From positions 45,601-109,600 of the forward strand of contig JAMZAV010003270.1 of NCBI GenBank assembly GCA_024449915.1: 64,000 nucleotides of DNA, given 5' to 3'. Below are positions 43,597-54,534 of the stretch, piece by piece; within the stretch, counting starts at the first letter, position 1; every line of letters begins with the position of its first letter. A program made the position numbers and the translations under genes. The DNA is from Sweltsa coloradensis. Its lineage: Eukaryota > Arthropoda > Insecta > Plecoptera > Chloroperlidae. Under the pieces are notes generated by a model. It saw only the letters and a program-made list of their open reading frames with translations, was not told the DNA's origin and searched no databases.

Positions 43597-44782
43597 CACA
43601 GAGAAATATATTTACAAAATTAATGCTGAATTCACAGAACGTTCTGCACCAGCAGCAGAACGTTTGCTACTATATGGACAAGAAAACATTATGCTGAAAA
43701 CACCAAACGAGTATTGCTAATATTTACAAAACATTATGCTACTCTAGAAAAATGGTTTTGCTGGGTTTACATAACGTTCTGCTGGCCAGCATAATGTTTT
43801 GCTGGAATTACAGAACATTCTGCTGGGATTACAGAATATTCTGCTGGCCAGCATAATGTTTTGCTGGGATTACAGAACGTTATGCTGGTCCAGCAGAAAG
43901 TTTTGCTGGAATTACAGAGCGTTATGCTGGTTCAGCAAAACATACTGCTGTACCAGCATAATGTTCTGTTATTCCACCGAAACATTCTGCTGGCTTGGGA
44001 CAAGATGTCGCTCGTTCGTGGCAAAAACAAATTTATTAAAAGATCACAATGTTAAAATAATATAATTATTTTCACCAAAAAATTCACACAGATACATGCG
44101 AGAGTTATTCGATATTAAGATTTACAAGACGGCATTGTTCATTTTTTCCTCCGACAATCACAAATGGTTGTATAGTTTGCTTCAAAGTTTTTGTACTCTT
44201 ACCGCCTTCTGTTGTTGTCTCGTTATCTGCAACGAAGTTGTAATTTTGTAAATAGCTATTTATCTGAGTTTATCAGCACGGTACATATTAGGTATAAGAC
44301 ATAATAATAATTGCACTATATAATTACATGTTATATACATACCTTTATTATTTGCAACTACTTTGTTGTTAAACCTCACAGTCATAGGTAAGATACACAT
44401 AACTGACAAGTAAACGGCCATGCTTGATGCTCGGTGCTTCACTTTGCTATTTCTTTCTATTCTTTTCTATTGTAAGCTATCTCGTCAAATCTCGCGCAGG
44501 TCTCGCGAGGTAGCTTGCAATACATATAGCTACATTCGAATCAGCAAAACGTTCGGTAAATTTAGCATAACATTTTGCTGGAGGAGCAGAATGTTTCGCT
44601 AAGTACCAACTAGCAAAATATTCTGCTGTTGCATGGAAATATCATGCTGGATTCTTTATTTTAGAGTTAGCAGTAACTGTATCGCTGTTTCAGCATACTT
44701 GTTCTGTTAAATTCACCGAAAATATTGCTGGAACAGCAGAATAAAGTTAGCAATAATTGTTTGGTAAATATTTTTCTCTGTG
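43597..44782. mobile_element. TA-flanked TIR element packed with palindromic CAGCA..TGCTGG repeats
   Basis: The left end CACAGAGAAATATATTTAC and the reverse complement of the right end (CACAGAGAAAAATATTTACC) match. TA flanks both (43,595-43,596 and 44,783-44,784). Both subterminal zones (43,620-44,000 and 44,540-44,760) consist of degenerate units such as CAGCATAATGTTTTGCTGG and AATTACAGAACATTCTGCTG. The central 0.5 kb is unrelated and non-coding. The class is unknown. Confidence 0.8.
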
Positions 44783-44829
44783 TAGTTGAAGGGGATCTTT
44801 ACATTTAGATTTGTGCCATTATGAATTAT

Positions 44830-45012
44830 TCACATAAATAACTTTTGTTTTGCTATTACTATCATCAAATTCATTTTGTTTTGTTTTACAGACTTAGAAA
44901 ACAATCTAATCATCAAACACACTATTAAATCATCTCGTCAACTTTCAATATCACAGACGGCGCAATATGACCTTATCGGTTGAAGTGCTTCTAGTTTCTC
45001 ACGTCGTCGTGA
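44830..45012 (+). mobile_element. LINE-A 3' UTR end
   Basis: ATAACTTTTGTTTTGCTATT, CAGACGGCGCAATATGACC and CTCACGTCGTCGTG. Confidence 0.85.
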
Positions 45013-45520
45013 CAGTTCATCTTGTATTATTGTTTAGTTAGTTCAACATTCACCAAGCACCAAGAACCGAACAAGTGAAAAAAGCTTATTCTGCTGTAAA
45101 AAAATATATATCAAAACAAAATGTGCATTGTGCAATGTCAATGTTGGGATTTTGTTGTTACGGATAATAAACAAACCTCCATCAAATAAATAAATCTTGG
45201 AGTATAAAATCTATAACTTTTAGAACGCTATAATTACGTGTATGAGGGATGAAAAGTGTTCCTAATTATATATCACACGTTCTTGATTAAACACTCGATC
45301 AATTGATGTCAAATTGATTTTTAAAAACACACAATGCACAGAAAATGAAATAATATATACAGCAATAGTAGCAGACTTCTGTCAATGACAGTCACTGCCT
45401 TGTGTGCCTTTTGCCTCCAAGCTTATTTTGTGACTGCCAACATCAAAACAATATATATAAAATAGTCCTCTCCTATATCTTGACACCGTGTCGAACATTT
45501 TCTTGTGCTAACATTTAAGT
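45013..45520. other. No gene recognised
   Basis: AT-rich unique sequence. No repeat match seen. Confidence 0.5.
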
Positions 45521-45524
45521 TATA

Positions 45525-46012
45525 ATATCATAATGATAATGGCTACAAACTTTCTAAATTTCTCATTCAAAGAAATATATTTAACAAAATTTAATTCTCA
45601 TCAAACACGTCATTATTTTTTATATAATTTTTGCCATATAAATAAATTATTTTTCTTTTGCTATAACTTTTATAACCATAGTTTAATTTATTTCCTTCTT
45701 TCTTTCGTTGTTCTTGTGGTTAGCTTCTCTGCTTCCAGTGCAGAAGGTCCAGTGTTTGAGTCGCACTATAGCCAGAAGTATTTTTACTTCTGATTTGGAC
45801 TTAAATCCATCAGTTTATGGTTTAGGAATTTGTAAACGGTGTCATTGAAGCCGTCCTAGCAACGAGGCACATAATAAATTGAAGGTTGATCTGAATCGGC
45901 CTCGTTGATTCTGGCGTATGGTGTATGACTTACTTAATAAATAAATACCACTGACTACTATATTACCTATTAAAACATAACGATCTTTGTTTGGTTATCG
46001 AACACTCGTTGA
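45525..46012 (+). mobile_element. LINE-A UTR piece followed by SINE-B
   Basis: 45,530-45,690 is a LINE-A end of RNase H and UTR (ATGGCTACAAACTTTCTAAA). 45,700-46,012 is SINE-B: CTGCTTCCAGTGCAGAAGG, GATTTGGACTTAAATCCATC, CCTAGCAACGAGGCAC, GATTGCGTCGGGGCC. It lacks the SINE-B 3' end. Confidence 0.78.
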
Positions 46013-46455
46013 TTGCGTCGGGGCCAACAGGGAACGCGCGTCGCCATCTCGCAAACACAGCTTGTAGGTTATGTAGGAAAGTATATTACTCACCGAAACT
46101 GGAGGCGAGCTCTGGCAGTCGTCGTCGGGGACACCGCCCCCTTTCTTTGACGACTACCCGACGACGATGCCCGGGGTAGAATTGGCCCAGAGCATGGCTC
46201 TGTTAATCGTAAAAGGCGATTCAAGAGAAAAAGTCCACCTCGCAAAAATCAGCTAGTAAGAGCGGAGTATCTTACTCCCCGAAACTAGAGGCGAGCTCTA
46301 GCAATCGTCGTCGGGGACCTTGCCCCCTTCCCTTGACGACCCCCCGGTGACGATGACAATGACACAACGAACGATGACAAAGACGATGACGACTGTGACG
46401 TGAGAAATCCCCCTTCCTCCCCTTACCCGTGGCTGTTTCTGACCAGCATGCCCCC
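46013..46455 (+). mobile_element. Two SINE-A copies, the first internal only
   Basis: 46,035-46,165 is a centre piece. 46,168-46,452 runs from CCCGGGGTAGAATTGGCCC to TTCTGACCAGCATG, where a LINE-A copy begins. Confidence 0.82.
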
Positions 46456-46458
46456 CCC

Positions 46459-48123
46459 TGGCAGTCATGGCAAGAGAATGTTTCTTCAATAAATTACAGC
46501 ACCTCTTCCACGATGGTGTGGAAAATATCAAATCAATTAGTGGACGTCAGGTAAACACCATACCCGCTATCAAGGATGGCGGGCAATTAATAACTACTCC
46601 AGCAGATGTGGCTTCAGTACTGGGTTCACATTTTGCATCGGTAAGCAGCAATGCACAGTATGATGCAGAATTTCTAGCACACAAGCAGTTGACAGAAGCT
46701 CGAAAACTTAATTTCTCATCTAAAAACGATGAGCCATACAACAGAGCGTTCTCTTTGTGGGAACTCCGTATGGCGTTAAGCTCATTACGTCGCACATCTG
46801 TGGGAGAAGACAAAATGCACAACGACATGTTTGTGCACCTGACTGATCCCGCATTGGAAGTTATTATTTTATTTTTCAATATTTTATGGTTGTCTGACAT
46901 ATTTTCAGATGATTGGCGTAGTGCCATCTTAATTCCACTTCTTAAATCCACAAAAGACAAGTCGATGCCGACTTCATATCGCCTTATTTCTATGACAAGT
47001 TGCTTTTGCAAATTGTTCGAAAAGATGATCAACAAACGAATAATGAAGATGCTGGAAACAAGCGGTTTATTGGCGACCGTTTAATGTGGATTTCGTCAAC
47101 GTCGCTGCACGATTGACCACTTGGTTCGATAAGAGACCTTTATTCAAGAAGGGTTTGTTGCAAAACAGAATGTTGTTGGCGTGTTTTTTGCCATTGAAAA
47201 AGCCTACGACACAACATGGAGATATAAAATTCTTCAACAGATTCACGAGTGGGGTTTTCGAGGGCACATGCCAAAAATTTTTAGAAAACTTTTTAAAAGA
47301 TAGAACTTTCAAAGTGCGTGTTAACAATGTTTTGTCAGACTCGTTCTCACTGGAAACAGGTGTACCACAAGGCTCAGTCTTGTCGGTGTCACTATTTGCT
47401 ATTGGCATAAACAGTGTTGTGGATTGTATTCCAAAGAGCCTAATGTCGTGCCTATTTGTAGATGACCTGGGAATCTTTTACAGATCGGTAAATTTATCAA
47501 CAGCTCAAAGACACGTGCAAATTGGATTGAACAATATAAGTGAATGGGCTAGAAAGCGAGGGACACGATTCTTTCCCGAAAAGACTCAGTGCATTTACTT
47601 TTGTCGTCTTCAAGGAATTCAAAATGACCCACAACTCTCGTTTAACAATATAGAACTTCAATTCAAACCACATGTCCGTCTTCTCGGCATGGTGTTTGAC
47701 AAAAAGCTAAATTGGAAACACCACGTTCTTGAGAAACGCAAAAGATGCATGTTGAAAATCAACCTATTGAAAGTTCTCAGCAATACATCGTGGGGTGCAG
47801 ATAGGACTTGCATGTTGAGAATTTACGGATCTCTAGTTTGCTCCAAGATAGACTATGGATGTTTCGTATACTCTTCAGCAAGTAACACAACCCTTAAACT
47901 TCTAGACACTGTCCACCATTGTGGTCTTCGTCTAGCTCATGGTGCATTTCGAACAAGCCCGGTAGTCAGCTTATATGCCGAGTCAGGTGTGTCCTCCTTG
48001 GCAGAACGGCGAAACCTCTTGATGGGTACGTACGTAATGGAAAATAAATCTATGCCTAACCATCCATCAAATCGCGATATTTTTAATGTGAAATATGTCA
48101 GACACTTTGATAACAAACCGATG
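46459..48123 (+). pseudogene. LINE-A copy X: reverse transcriptase
   Basis: The open frame 46,467-47,084 covers the RT entrance (HLFHDGVENIKSISGRQVNT, WELRMALSSLRRTSVGEDKM, AILIPLLKSTKDKSMPTSYR). A frameshift at about 47,080 and another in the A5T5 run near 47,275 displace the next part (FAIEKAYDTTW is in another frame). From 47,300 the frame is right: TGVPQGSVLSVSLFAIGINS, LFVDDLGIFYRS, RLLGMVFDKKLNWKHHVL. It breaks off at DNKPM, where copy Y begins. Inactive because of the frameshifts, but the best RT in the window. Confidence 0.9.
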
Positions 48124-48801
48124 TATGCCACTCAAATTCTGTTGACAACTCGCCTTCAGGCCGTCGCCATTACAGCTTACATTCCAAATGTAACCACATT
48201 ATGCTGTATTTACATTCCACCACCATTAATCATTAGCAGACGCGATCTGGAGGCATTGTCGGATCAACTACATGGACCCGTAATCTTGGGTGGTGATTTT
48301 AACGCTCACCATACTAACTGGGGATCAGTAGTTTCTGATCAACGGGGTTGTGTTGTAGCAGATTTTCTACAACACAATGATGTTTCATTGTTGAACACGG
48401 GCCAGATGACTCATTTCACGTCACATTCTGGCACTTTTTCAGCCATAGATTTAGTCATATGTACACCATTGCTATCGCTTGATCTCGAGCTAAATGTGCT
48501 TGATGATTTACATGGAAGTGATCATTTTCCAATTCAGGTGAATATATTAAACTACAATAGGCCACACAATCCAGGTCAGGGATGGAGACTTGCGCAAGCC
48601 GATTGGGGAAAGTTCCAGGAACTTAGTGAAGTCTCTTTGCTCAAGGTGGACTTTACTAGTTCTCGTGACCCCAACGTGCTTGTCAATATGGTTAGTAAAT
48701 GCTTGCTCGATGCAGCATATGCCAGTATACCACTGACTAGTGGTGAACCACGACGTCGTGTCGTCCCCTGGTGGAACAAAGATTGCGCTTTGGCCATCTA
48801 G
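47086..48801 (+). CDS. 571-codon chimeric ORF: LINE-A RT followed by LINE-A endonuclease
   Basis: Residues about 1-70 are out-of-frame LINE-A sequence. About 71-345 is the RT palm and thumb. From about 346 the frame passes without a break into the endonuclease of a second LINE-A (LLTTRLQAVAITAYIPNVTT, ILGGDFNAHHTNWGS, GTFSAIDLVICTP, DLHGSDHFPIQVNI) and WWNKDCALAI. A TAG replaces the expected lysine codon at the end. In LINE-A the endonuclease normally precedes RT, so the order is reversed. The ORF most likely arose by joining two damaged copies. Expression is unsupported. Confidence 0.7.
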   Translation: MDFVNVAARLTTWFDKRPLFKKGLLQNRMLLACFLPLKKPTTQHGDIKFFNRFTSGVFEGTCQKFLENFLKDRTFKVRVNNVLSDSFSLETGVPQGSVLSVSLFAIGINSVVDCIPKSLMSCLFVDDLGIFYRSVNLSTAQRHVQIGLNNISEWARKRGTRFFPEKTQCIYFCRLQGIQNDPQLSFNNIELQFKPHVRLLGMVFDKKLNWKHHVLEKRKRCMLKINLLKVLSNTSWGADRTCMLRIYGSLVCSKIDYGCFVYSSASNTTLKLLDTVHHCGLRLAHGAFRTSPVVSLYAESGVSSLAERRNLLMGTYVMENKSMPNHPSNRDIFNVKYVRHFDNKPMYATQILLTTRLQAVAITAYIPNVTTLCCIYIPPPLIISRRDLEALSDQLHGPVILGGDFNAHHTNWGSVVSDQRGCVVADFLQHNDVSLLNTGQMTHFTSHSGTFSAIDLVICTPLLSLDLELNVLDDLHGSDHFPIQVNILNYNRPHNPGQGWRLAQADWGKFQELSEVSLLKVDFTSSRDPNVLVNMVSKCLLDAAYASIPLTSGEPRRRVVPWWNKDCALAI

Positions 48802-49526
48802 GCAAAGAAATCAGCTTTTAAAAAAATAAATACATTTCCTACATTTGAAAATGTAATCAATTTTAAGCACGAGAGAGCGAAAACGAAACGAATAATCAAG
48901 TATAATAAGTGGCAGTCAAAGCAAGAGTATGTATCTTCTATAAATTTCAGCACCTCTTCCACGATGGTGTGGAAAAGGATTAAATCAATTAGTGGACGTC
49001 AGGTAAACACCATACCCGCTATCAAATATGGCGGGCAATAATCTACTACTCCAGCAGATGTGGCTTCAGTATTGAGTACACATTTGGCATCGGTAAGCAG
49101 CAATGCACGATATGATGGAGAAATTTCTAGCACACAAGCAGATGACAGAAGCTCGAAAACTTAATTTCTCGTCAGAAAACGATGAGCCATATAATAGAGC
49201 GTTCTTAATGTGGGAACTCCGTATGGCGTAAGCTCATTACGTCGCACATCTGTGGGAGAAGACAAAATGCACAACGACATACCAATCTATTTAACAAAAT
49301 TTAATTCGCATCATACACATTTCTTTATTTTCTAATTTTCATTCACATACATAACTTTTATTTTGCTATTACTTTCATCATCATCAACTTACTTTGTTAT
49401 TTATACACTTAGAAAACAATCTAATCATCAAACACACCATTAACTCATCTCTTCAACTTTCATTATCACAGGCAGTTCAATATGACCTAACCGGTTGAAG
49501 CGCCCTAGTTTCTCATGTCGTCGTCA
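48124..49526 (+). pseudogene. LINE-A copy Y: endonuclease, internally deleted to the 3' UTR
   Basis: The endonuclease core (48,124-48,790) leads past the TAG into the RT entrance (TTCAGCACCTCTTCCACGAT ... GACAAAATGCACAACGACAT, to about 49,280). It then jumps to the 3' UTR (AATCTATTTAACAAAATTTA) and ends CTCATGTCGTCGTC. RT and RNase H are deleted. Confidence 0.88.
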
Positions 49527-49760
49527 GTATGTGTTAATAAGAAAGAGACGGAATTATTCAAATCAAGAAATCTGCATAGCTCGTGTTCTTATACATTATT
49601 CGTCTCGTCGCACAGAGAATCATTGGACGTGGCTCTGTGAACCAGCCTAGGACCCGGGAGAAGATATCCAGCATCGCTCTGCCCAGCAACCGAGGTGTCT
49701 ACAGCCATGTTAGTTGGCGCGTCCGTCTTGATACAAGAAATAACTCAGATTGAAAATCTC
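49527..49760. other. No gene recognised
   Basis: Unique-looking; no match seen. Confidence 0.4.
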
Positions 49761-50210
49761 CCGTCTGGGCCCGGGGTAGAATTGGCCCAGAGCATGGCTC
49801 TGCTAATCTTTAAAGGCGATTCAAGAGAAAAAGTCCACCTTGCAAACATCAGCTAGAAAGAGCGGAGTATTTTACTCCCCGAAACTAGAGGCGAGCTCTC
49901 GAATCGTCGTCGGGGACTTTGCCCCCTTCCCTTGACGACCCCCCGGCGACGATGACAATGACACAACGAACGATGACAAAGACGATGACGACCGCGACGT
50001 GAGAAACCCCCTTGCCTCCCCTTACCCGTGGCTGGTTCTGACCAGCATGGGGCCCTCCTCCCCATATCCTCTAGGCTAGAGTGGTGCATTATGACCTAAC
50101 GGTTGACGCGTCCTTAATCCAAATAAAAATAAAAAAAGACTCTTCTTGACTATTAGGTTAGAGTGGTGCATTATGACAATTCGGTTGACGCGCCCATAAT
50201 CCAGCGAAAC
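49761..50210 (+). mobile_element. SINE-A full length plus a second tail
   Basis: CCGTCTGGGCCCGGGG to CGTCCTTAATCCAAATAAA (50,127). A second tail (GAGTGGTGCATTATGACAAT ... CATAATCCAGCG) lies at 50,160-50,205. Confidence 0.88.
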
Positions 50211-50214
50211 AAAA

Positions 50215-50520
50215 ACGATAAAGTTTTGGATTTAGTCAATTTCTTAAATCGTCCTTCACCTTTGGCCTACTTATTTTTTTGGTTTACGTAGATAGTAGAG
50301 CAAAAAAGTTTCTCAAATGGGCTTTTAGAAAATTGTGTCTTAAAGCTGTGCACACATATTCACTCTTACATTTAAAAATATGCGTTCCGAAATAACACTT
50401 TCACTTGGAACTATCCTTGCCTAAATTACAACGCATTATTACCTTACGGTTGACGAACCCTTTATGAAAATAGAATGAAACATAAACAAAACTTAGAGGA
50501 ATTACAGAATTACGACTGTT
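50215..50520 (+). repeat. REP2 copy 3, interrupted by a SINE-A tail scrap
   Basis: Matches 39,440-39,690 to GCCTAAATTACA (50,431). About 50 bp (ACGCATTATTACCTTACGGT ...) is inserted, then the match resumes at AACTTAGAGGAATTACAGAA. Confidence 0.72.
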
Positions 50521-51220
50521 AAACGTAAAAATAAGAAATATAAGATTATATTTATTTTTCATTTACAATTAAAAGACACAATTTAAATAAATAAAATACA
50601 AAAATTATCATACTAATATGGCCCAAGTCGATCAAGTCCATCTGTTAAACAACAGCTAGCACTTATAAGGGAGTACTAGCTGAAACAAGAGGCGAGCTCT
50701 GGCAGGCGTCGTAATGGAACTCCCCCATTTCTTCCCCATACTCGGGGTAGTTCTGACCAGCATTAGAATTTCCGCACCACTTGCCCTAGTCTGGAGTGAC
50801 GACCATGACAACACGAACGATGACGAAGACGATGATGGCCACGACGAAAGAAACCCCCCTTCCTCCCCTTACCCGTGACTAATTCTGACCAGCATGGGCC
50901 CCTACTCCCCAACTAACAGTTGACGCGTCCTTATTCCAAATAAACCAAAAAACCCTCCTAACTCGTGGCTAATTCTGACCAGCATGAGACTTTCCTCCCC
51001 ACATCCACTAGGATAGAGTGACGCATTACGACAAAACGGTGACGCCCTTAATCAAAATAAATTAAACGATATAAAAATGTATTTATAACTAAATATAAGA
51101 TGTAACGAGCTAACAACAAATTCAATCTACTACCTTACAATATCACTGCGGCTCAGTATTTCCTCACGGTTAAAGCGCCTTGATTCTCTCTTGGTATATT
51201 ACCTAGCCCCAGTTGTCCCC
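50521..51220 (+). other. Degraded SINE-A pieces and a variant LINE tail
   Basis: 50,660-50,790, 50,795-50,950 and 50,955-51,060 are SINE-A parts (AGAGGCGAGCTCTGGCAGG, ATTCTGACCAGCATGGGCCC, CTAATTCTGACCAGCATGAG). 51,100-51,195 is a diverged LINE-A-like end (CACTGCGGCTCAGTATTTCC ... GATTCTCTCTTGG). Confidence 0.65.
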
Positions 51221-51518
51221 GTCTGGGCCCAGGGTAGAATTGGCCCCGAACACGGCTTTGACAATCGTACAAGGCGATTCAAGAGAAAAGTACACCTCGC
51301 AAACATCAGCTAGAAAGAGAGCTCGAGTAACAAGTGTACTACATAACTCCCCGAATCTAGAGGCGAGGTCTGGCGGTCGTCGTCGGGGAACTTTCCCCAT
51401 CCTCTTGACAACCTCCCCGACGACGACGACAATGACAACATGGACGATGACACAGACGAAGACGACCATGATATGGCGGCCCACCAACCCCTGCCCTCCC
51501 CATACCTTTCCTTTCCCC
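51221..51518 (+). mobile_element. SINE-A, 3' end missing
   Basis: GTCTGGGCCCAGGGTAGAAT to the acidic block and GGCGGCCCACC. It is directly followed by the head of the next SINE-A. Confidence 0.85.
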
Positions 51519-51773
51519 CCGTCTGGGCCCAGGGTTGAATTGGCCCAGAGCATGGCTCTGATTATCGTAAAAGGCGATTGAAGAGAAAAAGTCCACCTCG
51601 CAAACATCAGCTAGTATTAGAGCGGAGTATATTACTCCCAGAAACTAGAGGCGAGCTCTGGCAATCGTCAACGGAGACACCTCCCCTTTCCCTTGACCAC
51701 ACAATGACACAACGAACGATGACAAAGATGATGACGACCGCGAGGTGAGAAACCCCCCTTCCTCCCCTTTCCC

Positions 51774-52262
51774 GTAGCGGCCCTGGTTCAAAGGATATTG
51801 CAAAAGAATACTGCAAATCTTGATAAGAAGGTGCCACTTCGCACAGTTATTTTTTAGAACATCAAAATTGATATAAGATGAGATACGCTAAAAATCCATG
51901 CAGGACGCCATTTTTCATGATAACGGCTAAAAACTTAGAATGTGTATAACGTAGCGATTTTTGGTCCGATTTCTTTTATTATTTTTTTAAACGAAAGGTA
52001 TTATGAAATACTTCATCATTTGTGTCTTGTATTTTTTCGATTTACCCAACTGTTTGCCCAAAAATAATAAAAATGTGAATTTTGTTGTTTTTTGCCAAAA
52101 ATTTTAATTTATCTGTAAACTGACAAACCAAACATATATTAAGTACACACAATTAATTTTCGTGTTTAAGGCTTACTTTAATGGTCCCTAGGAAGTACGG
52201 TTTATAGAATAAAACACGTCCGTGCGCGCGGTAAGTTTGAATTCCAGTGTCAAGTATCAATG
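51774..52262 (+). repeat. Left inverted arm of the 4-kb element
   Basis: Inverted match to 55,298-55,784; non-coding and AT-rich. The inner edge lies at the first recognisable codons of the internal gene. Confidence 0.7.
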
Positions 52263-54055
52263 CACTTGGGAAACCATTCCAAGAAACATCTGCTGATCTA
52301 ATCGCTCTGGATACTCGCTTTGTTATGGAAGACGATCGTGCGAATAATGTTAGAAAAGCAGAACAAATTGGCATAGAATTGTACAGGACTTTCATTGATG
52401 GACGTTTGATAGAAGATAGTACGAAAAGTGTGTATAATCCACTCGAGAAGACAAACATTAAGACATTTCATGCTGCAAAGAAAAATTATAAGCTTAATAC
52501 TACAATGTCATCTCTTAAAAGTGAAGTCAACCTCTTTTCAAGGTTACTTAATGTGAACAGAAATAGAAACCTGGATCTCAATGAATTTTTTAGGCATGAA
52601 AATGCCGCTCATCCTCCAGCACTATCTGCAGATGGAGCATTACGAACGTCGCAAAAGTATGAAATTGTTGGGATCTTGAAGAAGCATGCTGATCAAGAAA
52701 CGTTTGGCGGTATGTGACGCAATCGTGTTTGGGACTTGTGCACATTGTTCCACCACGAACCTCCAAAACATTTGTAATTATTTTAACCAGGCGTTTATGG
52801 CATATGTGAAGAAGGACGTTGATAGCTGTAACACCAAGAGAATAGATCTTGTGTGGGATTTATACTCCACGTCTAGTTTGAAAAAGGCGTGAGGGAAATT
52901 AGAGATGCAGGAAGTAAATGTCAGGTCCTATCAGGGTCACCTATCCCCCCAAAAAACTGGAAAGACTTTATACGGAATAGCAATAACAAAAAGCAATTGT
53001 TTGATCTCTTAGAATCCATGGCTCTTCAAAACTTTCAGTTTGCACTATATGTAGTCACCAACTATGCCGACACAATCAGGTCTTCTTTGACACATGGTTC
53101 CTCACTAGAAGGTGCATCATGTTAGTCTCTTGATGAAGCATATGGAAGAATAATGTTGCAAACTAGGGATGCTGTAGTACACGGAGCAAAGATTGTACTG
53201 ATTCGTTCCACTGACAGTGATGTCCTTATTCTTGCTGTATCCTTCTTTTTCACTTTTCATCCCTAGGTTTGGAGCAGTTATGGGTACTGTTTGGAGCTGT
53301 CTAAACGCCAGACTGCTCATCAGATCGCTCTATCTCTTGGAGTAGAAAAAGCAGTGGCTTTAAGAGGATTCCATGCACAACATGAAAAGAAATCATTCTG
53401 GAAGGCGTGGAATTCATTTCCTCAAGTAACTGATGCCTTTTCCCAACATGCACAACCTGTGGAAAATGCTTCAGCAATATCAAAAGACGTAATTCATTCA
53501 CTTGAAACATTTGTGGCCATTCTGTACGTAGGAACACAATGTGCAGAGCATTCTTTGACTGAGACTAGGAAAGTACTTTTTACTACAAGAGACCGCCCTT
53601 TGCAAAGTTTATCTCCGACTTCTGAAGCTCTCCAATATTCTTCGAGCATGGTACCAGGCAGGCCATATATGGAGACAGTCTTGCGCGATAACTGCTCGAA
53701 TCATGGGATTGGCAGAAGAACGATGAAGAATGGACACCGAAGTGGATTCACCTACCTGCCATATGGGAGGCATGCCGTGAGCTTGTGAGATGCACTTGTA
53801 AAACAGGGTGCAACGTGAGGTATTCCTGTTTGAATGCTAATCTTCCATGTACACTGCTTTGCACAGTTTGTCATGGAAGCTGCCACAATCATAGATTGGT
53901 TTAAAAGTTTTCTCGGTCCCCAAAACTATAATACATTTTCATGTATTTGAAAGAAATTGATAATTTTTTTACAAAAACATATTCTATTGTTATTGTTTTA
54001 GCAACGACCTTGATTCTCAAGAACTGAGTGATGACTTAGAAGAAATAACAATGTA
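52237..54055 (+). pseudogene. Decayed member of a multi-copy invertebrate family with PIN/FEN-like and Cys-rich parts
   Basis: Pieces in order: GKPFQETSADLIALDTRFVM and SEVNLFSRLLNVNRNR...LDEFF-like HENAAHPPALSADG (52,247-52,717); the shifted CDAIVFGT and KRIDLVWDLYSTSSLKKA (52,730-52,890); SGSPIPPKNWKDFIRNSNNK (52,935-52,990); DEAYGRIMLQTRDAVVHGAK and IRSTDSDVLILAV (53,138-53,240, with TDSDV codons at 53,210-53,224); EQLWVLFG; FWKAWNSFPQVTDAF (53,390-53,440); LPAIWEACRELVRCTCKTGC plus further cysteines (53,755-53,893). A possible last exon follows TTTTAG at 54,001 and ends LSDDLEEITM. I know this arrangement as an uncharacterised repeated family in invertebrate genomes. The DSDV box resembles FEN1/XPG-type PIN nucleases (inference). 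Five or more frameshifts/stops, and the usual FTGCDT-type segment is missing. Confidence 0.7.
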
Positions 54056-54471
54056 AAGCACCGCGCGCACTGGATCGACTCGGCTCGGTTTCGTACACAG
54101 AGTGGTGTGAGTAATCGCTTCGGTATCGTCCTAAGTGCCGCGCACCTATACGCTCGGCTCGGACCGCGCGACCAGGTGCTACACTCGGTTCACCAGTTCC
54201 ATTATGTTTCTCGACCTCATAGGAGGACAATTCTTATAAGCGGTGCTCTCTTTAATTGGAACTGTCTTCTACCCCTTCCGGCTGTTCGGCCAAGTTGCTT
54301 GCTCGAGCAATCGAGGATAAACGAAACCGAGCGAAAGAGGGGAAGTTACACATGTACCGGCCGGAGCCGATCAAGTGCGCGGTGTCTCATATGATTTAGT
54401 GCATTTCAATTCGACGCAGCATGCCGTTCTGGCAGGAGCCGAGCCGAGTCGATCCAGTGCGCGCGGTGCTT
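54056..54471. mobile_element. GC-rich non-autonomous TIR element, perfect 33-bp TIRs
   Basis: The left end AAGCACCGCGCGCACTGGAT, continuing CGACTCGGCTCGG, is exactly the reverse complement of the right end. The flanks are TA on both sides (54,054-54,055 and 54,472-54,473). GC content is far above the surroundings. The interior repeats GCTCGG and GCGCGG motifs and has no ORF of note. It sits just after the last codons of the pseudogene. Confidence 0.85.
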
Positions 54472-54534
54472 TAGAGACAGATGGTGGAGACATGAAGTTG
54501 TACTTTTGTATTTACTAGACCGATTCGCGAACGC

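Noticed and set aside
43597..44000. CRISPR-like short repeats
   Set aside because: Units are contiguous, degenerate and lie in a transposon-like frame in eukaryotic DNA, with no unique spacers of fixed length.
43799..44065. Open frames with repeating LLELQN / FCWNY
   Set aside because: Translations of the CAGCA..TGCTGG repeat units inside the TIR element.
53291..53788. A 165-codon host gene on its own
   Set aside because: It is one frame of the longer broken family member at 52.2-54.1 kb; its last residues are out of frame.
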